The translations under genes and the position numbers were made by a program. Below the pieces are notes generated by a model, which saw only the letters and a program-made list of their open reading frames with translations, did not search any database and was not told where the DNA came from. 8,787 bases of DNA from an uncultured Phycisphaerales bacterium (GTDB lineage: Bacteria; Planctomycetota; Phycisphaerae; Phycisphaerales; SM1A02). Below, in pieces: positions 5,768 through 8,787 of the stretch. Every line of letters begins with the position of its first letter. The stretch's first letter is position 1. The stretch covers positions 1 through 8,787 of the forward strand of contig CAMPIL010000141.1 in NCBI GenBank assembly GCA_946886375.1. Reading direction: 5' to 3'.

Positions 5768-7846
5768 ATGACACAGAACACGAAAAACTTCCGAAAACCG
5801 CCGAAGAGCGATGCTCCTGAGGAATCGCCGGGCAGCGAAGGCAAGGCCGACAAAGGCCCGCAGGCCCCGCCGCCGGTCAAGTTCAGCCGCAGCCTGATGA
5901 GCTGGGTCGTCATATTGGCGTTGCTGATCATGCTGTTTGTTGTGCTGAACGGTTCCAAACCCGGCAAGGAGATTGAGAGTTGGAACGATTTCACCGCTTG
6001 GATTGATCCCACGGCGGGCAAGATCGAAAAGAACTTGGTGATTGTCGAAGACAACCGCCTGCTTGCTGTGGTCAAGCCCGGCGAAAACGGCGTGCCGCCC
6101 AGCAAGGAAGGCACCATCATCTCGTTCAAGATCGACAGCACCAACCGCGAGTGGTATCTCAACCAACTCAAGGAATTGGGCGTTGACCACAGGGCCAACA
6201 CCGGCACGAGCATCTGGATGCAGTTGCTCGTCACGCTCGCGCCGTTCATTCTCGTCATCGGATTGATCTGGTTCTTCATCGCGCGATCCATGCGCACAGC
6301 AGGCGCGGGGCCCGGCGGGATGCTTGGCAGTTTCGGCAAATCCAAGCACCGCATTTCTTCCAAGGACATGGTCAACGTCACCTTCAATGACGTGGCTGGC
6401 GTTGATGAAGCGAAAGAAGAAGTCACCGAACTCGTCGAGTTCCTGAAGAATCCGAAAAAATTCCAGCGACTGGGTGGAAGAATTCCGCGCGGCGTTCTGT
6501 TGGTAGGATCTCCCGGCTGCGGCAAGACGCTCCTCGCCAAGGCAATCGCCGGCGAGGCTGATGTGCCGTTCTTCTCCATCAGCGGTTCTGACTTTGTCGA
6601 AATGTTCGTTGGCGTTGGGGCAAGTCGTGTAAGAGACCTGTTCCGCCAGGCGAAGGAAAATTCGCCGTGCATCATTTTCCTGGATGAAATCGACGCCGTC
6701 GGCCGGCGTCGCGGCGGCGGGTTCACCACCGGCGGGCATGATGAACGCGAGCAGACCCTCAACGCCATCCTGGTTGAAATGGACGGCTTCGAGGCCAACG
6801 ACCAGGTCATCGTCATCGCCGCCACTAATCGCGCAGATGTCCTTGACCCCGCCCTCACGCGCCCGGGCCGATTCGACCGCCAGGTCGTCGTCCCCCTCCC
6901 CGATATCGTCGGCCGGCGGCAAATCCTCGAAGTCCACGCACGCAAGGTCAAACTCGCGCCCGATGTCGATCTCGAACGAGTCGCCCGAGGCACGCCCATG
7001 TTCTCCGGCGCTGATCTCGCCGCCCTCATCAACGAGGCCGCCATCCTCGCCACCATGGCCGCAAAAGATTTCGTCGAGCAGTTCGACCTCGAGGAAGCAC
7101 GCGACAAAATCCGCTTCGGCCGCGCACGCAAATCGCGCAAGATCGAAGAAAAAGAACGCATCGCCACCGCCTATCACGAGGCAGGCCACACCGTCGTTCA
7201 AGCCTCGCTCGAAGATGCTGACCCCATTCACAAGGTCACCATCATCCCCCGCGGCAACATGGGCGGCGCCACCTTCAGCCTGCCCGAAAAAGATCGCTAC
7301 GGCTACGGCAAGAAATATCTGCTCGCCACGATGAGAGTGCTGTGTGGCGGCCGAATCGCAGAGCAACGCAAAACCGCGGACGTCTCCTCAGGCGCGGCGA
7401 TGGACATTGAAATGGTCACGCAGTACGCCCGGCACATGATCCTCGAATGGGGCATGTCCGATCGTCTTGGCTTCGTGAAATATTCAGGCACAGACACGCG
7501 CGAGACCTTCATCCCCGACAAGGACTATTCGCCTGATACCGCCCGCATCATCGATGAAGAGGTCAAGACGCTCATCGATGCGGCATACGCGGAGGCGCAA
7601 CGCCTGCTCGATCAGAACTGGGACAAGGTCGTCGCGATCGCAGAGGCTCTGCTGAAATACGAAACGCTGCAATCCGACGACATCAAGCGCCTGATGCGCG
7701 GCGAACGTCTGGGCAAACCCACGGTCAGCGAACTGCTCGAAGCCGCAGCCCAATCCGGCAAGGACAAGACGGTCGCCCCAGCCCCGAAACCCCTGCGCGG
7801 GCCGGAAGAAGAGCCAGGGTCGGGAATGCTGCCGAGTCCTGCGTGA
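5768..7846 (+). CDS. ftsH: ATP-dependent zinc metalloprotease FtsH
   Basis: FtsH is the membrane-anchored AAA+ protease that extracts and degrades misfolded or regulated membrane and cytosolic proteins. From ATG 5768 the product is 692 aa. Order of parts: Pro/Lys-rich N-terminus; TM1 at about 46-63; periplasmic domain; TM2 at about 154-172; AAA domain with Walker A GSPGCGKT (247-254), pore motif [17 protein letters not shown], Walker B IIFLDE (302-307) and second region of homology with [20 protein letters not shown] (from 352); M41 peptidase with HEAGH (470-474) and the third zinc ligand Asp546 in SGAAMDIE; Gly/Pro-rich tail. All catalytic elements are intact. Walker A has Ser and Cys where GPPGTGKT is commonest. 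An in-frame TTG at 5735 would add 11 residues, but ATG opens the more usual Lys-rich leader; neither has a strong ribosome site. A good terminator follows. Confidence 0.97.
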   Translation: MTQNTKNFRKPPKSDAPEESPGSEGKADKGPQAPPPVKFSRSLMSWVVILALLIMLFVVLNGSKPGKEIESWNDFTAWIDPTAGKIEKNLVIVEDNRLLAVVKPGENGVPPSKEGTIISFKIDSTNREWYLNQLKELGVDHRANTGTSIWMQLLVTLAPFILVIGLIWFFIARSMRTAGAGPGGMLGSFGKSKHRISSKDMVNVTFNDVAGVDEAKEEVTELVEFLKNPKKFQRLGGRIPRGVLLVGSPGCGKTLLAKAIAGEADVPFFSISGSDFVEMFVGVGASRVRDLFRQAKENSPCIIFLDEIDAVGRRRGGGFTTGGHDEREQTLNAILVEMDGFEANDQVIVIAATNRADVLDPALTRPGRFDRQVVVPLPDIVGRRQILEVHARKVKLAPDVDLERVARGTPMFSGADLAALINEAAILATMAAKDFVEQFDLEEARDKIRFGRARKSRKIEEKERIATAYHEAGHTVVQASLEDADPIHKVTIIPRGNMGGATFSLPEKDRYGYGKKYLLATMRVLCGGRIAEQRKTADVSSGAAMDIEMVTQYARHMILEWGMSDRLGFVKYSGTDTRETFIPDKDYSPDTARIIDEEVKTLIDAAYAEAQRLLDQNWDKVVAIAEALLKYETLQSDDIKRLMRGERLGKPTVSELLEAAAQSGKDKTVAPAPKPLRGPEEEPGSGMLPSPA

Positions 7847-7881
7847 TTGAGATCGGGGAATTCACAGAGAACTTCCCATGT

Positions 7882-7905
7882 CCCGCGGCCTGTGGCCGGG
7901 TTTTT
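7882..7905 (+). terminator. Rho-independent terminator after ftsH
   Basis: CCC (7882-7884) and GGCC (7887-7890) pair across a TGT loop with GGCC (7894-7897) and GGG (7898-7900), a 7-bp GC stem with a 2-nt bulge. TTTTT (7901-7905) follows at once. It begins 35 nt after the ftsH stop. An alternative pairing, CGGGGAA (7854-7860) with TTCCCCG (7904-7910), would enclose the stem and sequester part of the T-run. Confidence 0.8.
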
Positions 7906-7928
7906 CCCCGTAAGGTTTTTGTACGGAC

Positions 7929-7980
7929 TTACCAGTATTTCCTGCTCTTACAAGTAATTCGTGTTTGACATTACATGTAA
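7929..7980. repeat. Three tandem TTAC-NN-GTA(A/T) palindromes (operator array candidate)
   Basis: TTACCAGTAT (7929-7938), TTACAAGTAA (7948-7957) and TTACATGTAA (7971-7980) share the pattern TTAC-NN-GTA(A/T). The third is a perfect 10-bp palindrome immediately after the -35 box, inside the promoter spacer. Start-to-start distances are 19 and 23 nt. The arrangement resembles an operator array for a dimeric repressor or activator of the accessory genes. The protein that binds is unknown; the first gene's own winged-helix domain is one candidate. Confidence 0.6.
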
Positions 7981-7993
7981 GTGCCAATAAGCT
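7965..7993 (+). promoter_or_regulatory. Sigma70-type promoter of the accessory operon
   Basis: TTGACA (7965-7970) is an exact consensus -35. At 17 nt spacing is TAAGCT (7988-7993), a weak -10 (3 of 6, keeping TA and the final T). Transcription would start near 8000, which rules out a GTG at 7994 and leaves a very short leader before ATG 8012. The spacer contains the perfect palindrome TTACATGTAA, so a bound protein would block polymerase. Confidence 0.6.
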
Positions 7994-8011
7994 GTGTTCC
8001 CAGTGAGTGAC

Positions 8012-8641
8012 ATGAACGCGGCAATTTCAGTGGTGACCGACGCGGAATCTCGCGTGCGCGCCCTGATTAAGCGGGCTTTGGATGAACAGCGCTATCAGGA
8101 TGTAGCAGAAGTAGCGGCAGTTGCGGATGCTCTCGCATCTATTTCGAAACGAGTGCCAACGGACAGAAGGTCACAGAGTCACGGCACTCCAAACGGATTT
8201 CCCAATGCTCGCTTGGACCAATTCGAGGCTGACACCGAAACGCCTTCGTCTCCGTCGACCAAGCGTACAGCCATCGCGAAAAAGAAAGACACCTATCCCC
8301 GATTCGAGCGACAGGGTACAACGCTCGTGAAGGTTGGGTGGTCAAAGTCAGATCGCAAACCATACGAGCATCGGGCACCCAAAGAGGCTGTTTTAGCGTT
8401 TGCTATGAAGGTGGCAAAAGTAGGCCGTGGTGGAATCGGTTTTACAATGGAGGATCTGCTTCCTGTAGCAAACGAAGACGGTGCAGAGTTTCCATCGTAT
8501 CAGGCATACCTCGCCCTTGCATGGCTTCGCCAGATTGGTGTGGTGTGGCGAAAAGGCAAAGATGGTTACGTGATCTTGAATGATCCGTTTACTGAGCAGG
8601 ATATCAACCGCTTTTGGGGGCATTTGGAGGAACGCGGATGA
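8012..8641 (+). CDS. Hypothetical accessory protein with probable C-terminal winged helix
   Basis: I do not recognise a named family. From ATG 8012 the product is 209 aa. Residues 10-48 predict a charged amphipathic helix (RVRALIKRALDEQRYQDVAE...ADALASI). Residues 49-92 are a polar Ser/Thr/Pro/Lys linker. Residues 94-122 look like the conserved core: YPRFERQGTTLVKVGWSK, then a charged stretch ending YEHRAP. A helix at 123-138 leads into what reads as a winged helix: FTMEDLLP, then PSYQAYLALAWLRQIGVVWR and a short hairpin KGKDGYVI (183-190). I infer DNA binding or a partner-docking role; there is no enzyme motif. The start was chosen because the predicted transcript begins near 8000; GTG codons at 7994 and 8003 are alternatives. 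Its stop overlaps the next start by 4 nt. G+C is visibly lower than in ftsH, suggesting acquisition. I recall similar small proteins paired with large ATP-binding proteins, but only from memory. Confidence 0.75.
   Translation: MNAAISVVTDAESRVRALIKRALDEQRYQDVAEVAAVADALASISKRVPTDRRSQSHGTPNGFPNARLDQFEADTETPSSPSTKRTAIAKKKDTYPRFERQGTTLVKVGWSKSDRKPYEHRAPKEAVLAFAMKVAKVGRGGIGFTMEDLLPVANEDGAEFPSYQAYLALAWLRQIGVVWRKGKDGYVILNDPFTEQDINRFWGHLEERG
8626..8630 (+). promoter_or_regulatory. Strong ribosome binding site for the second accessory gene
   Basis: GGAGG lies 7 nt before ATG 8638, inside the end of the upstream gene. It is the clearest Shine-Dalgarno in the window and, with the ATGA overlap, fixes the start of the following partial gene. 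Confidence 0.8.
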
Positions 8642-8787
8642 ACTCCCCAGGGAGCAACCAACAAGTCAAGGTTTTTGCATTGGACCTCTTGCATGCCGAA
8701 ACCGAGCAGGATGTCGTGGCGATTCTGACCAAAGCCGGATACTGGAACAACCCAGTCGTTTGGCGCGATTATGGTGACCGCGAGAGC
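8638..8787 (+). CDS. N-terminal 50 codons of a second accessory protein (cut by window edge)
   Basis: The frame opens at ATG 8638 and has no stop before the window ends, so only the first 50 residues are seen. They begin MNSPGSNQQVKVFALDLLHA and continue with an amphipathic helix (ETEQDVVAILTKAGYW) and then NNPVVWRDYGDRES. The pattern AGYWxxPxxWRxYGDxE resembles, from memory, the N-terminus of large ATP-binding proteins with a GHKL-type (Hsp90/MutL-like) ATPase domain. The ATPase motifs themselves would lie downstream and are not visible, so this is a recollection and not a demonstrated domain. The ATGA overlap with the preceding gene and the strong GGAGG indicate coupled translation and a shared function. 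Incomplete at the 3' end. Confidence 0.7.
   Translation, partial: MNSPGSNQQVKVFALDLLHAETEQDVVAILTKAGYWNNPVVWRDYGDRES

Noticed and set aside
5473..7366. Two long open frames on the minus strand (564 and 611 codons) opposite ftsH
   Set aside because: They are antisense to an intact, fully motif-bearing ftsH. Their translations lack any recognisable domain, and their openness follows from the GC-rich codon use of ftsH.
7994..8011. GTG 7994 as start of the first accessory gene
   Set aside because: It directly abuts the proposed -10 box and precedes the predicted transcription start near 8000.
1..8787. CRISPR array, tRNA, rRNA, insertion sequence or integrase
   Set aside because: I looked on both strands for regularly spaced repeats, cloverleaf-like ends, transposase or recombinase motifs and terminal inverted repeats, and found none that held up.

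Overview
The window reads as bacterial chromosome from a Gram-negative flagellated organism, most likely a planctomycete (possibly Phycisphaerae-like). That placement is an inference. It rests on the style of the LptE-type lipoprotein ([20 protein letters not shown]), the kinase motif LGTENLFAREFG, the FtsH variant, and the chain BamD-like / LptE-like / FtsH. No rRNA, tRNA, CRISPR array, insertion sequence or integrase is visible.

Left part (1-3955, minus strand): a flagellar operon is read right to left as fliL, fliN, fliO, fliP, and fliQ probably follows just outside the left edge. FliL is the stator-associated membrane protein, FliN the C-ring/switch protein, and FliO and FliP belong to assembly of the flagellar type III export gate. 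A lipid-kinase (DAGK) family gene lies upstream of fliL on the same strand. No fliM lies between fliL and fliN. Two back-to-back perfect hairpins fill most of the fliN-fliO gap.

Middle (3956-7905): a short divergent promoter region holds a 10-bp inverted repeat and a plausible sigma70 promoter that would give a leaderless message. It drives an envelope-biogenesis pair: a BamD-like TPR protein overlaps an LptE-like outer-membrane lipoprotein by 4 nt. Next is ftsH, the membrane AAA+ zinc protease, which ends in a stem-loop plus T-run terminator. Together these genes support assembly and quality control of a true outer membrane and inner membrane.

Right part (7906-8787): base composition drops sharply after the ftsH terminator. 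Here a consensus TTGACA promoter sits among three tandem copies of a TTAC-NN-GTA(A/T) palindrome. It precedes a two-gene cistron: a 209-aa protein with a probable C-terminal winged-helix fold, then, by ATGA overlap behind a strong GGAGG ribosome site, the first 50 codons of a second protein cut by the window edge. The second N-terminus resembles a family of ATP-binding proteins that I recognise only from memory. This right-hand module is the best candidate in the window for an undescribed accessory, possibly defence-related, system; most of it lies outside the sequence shown.
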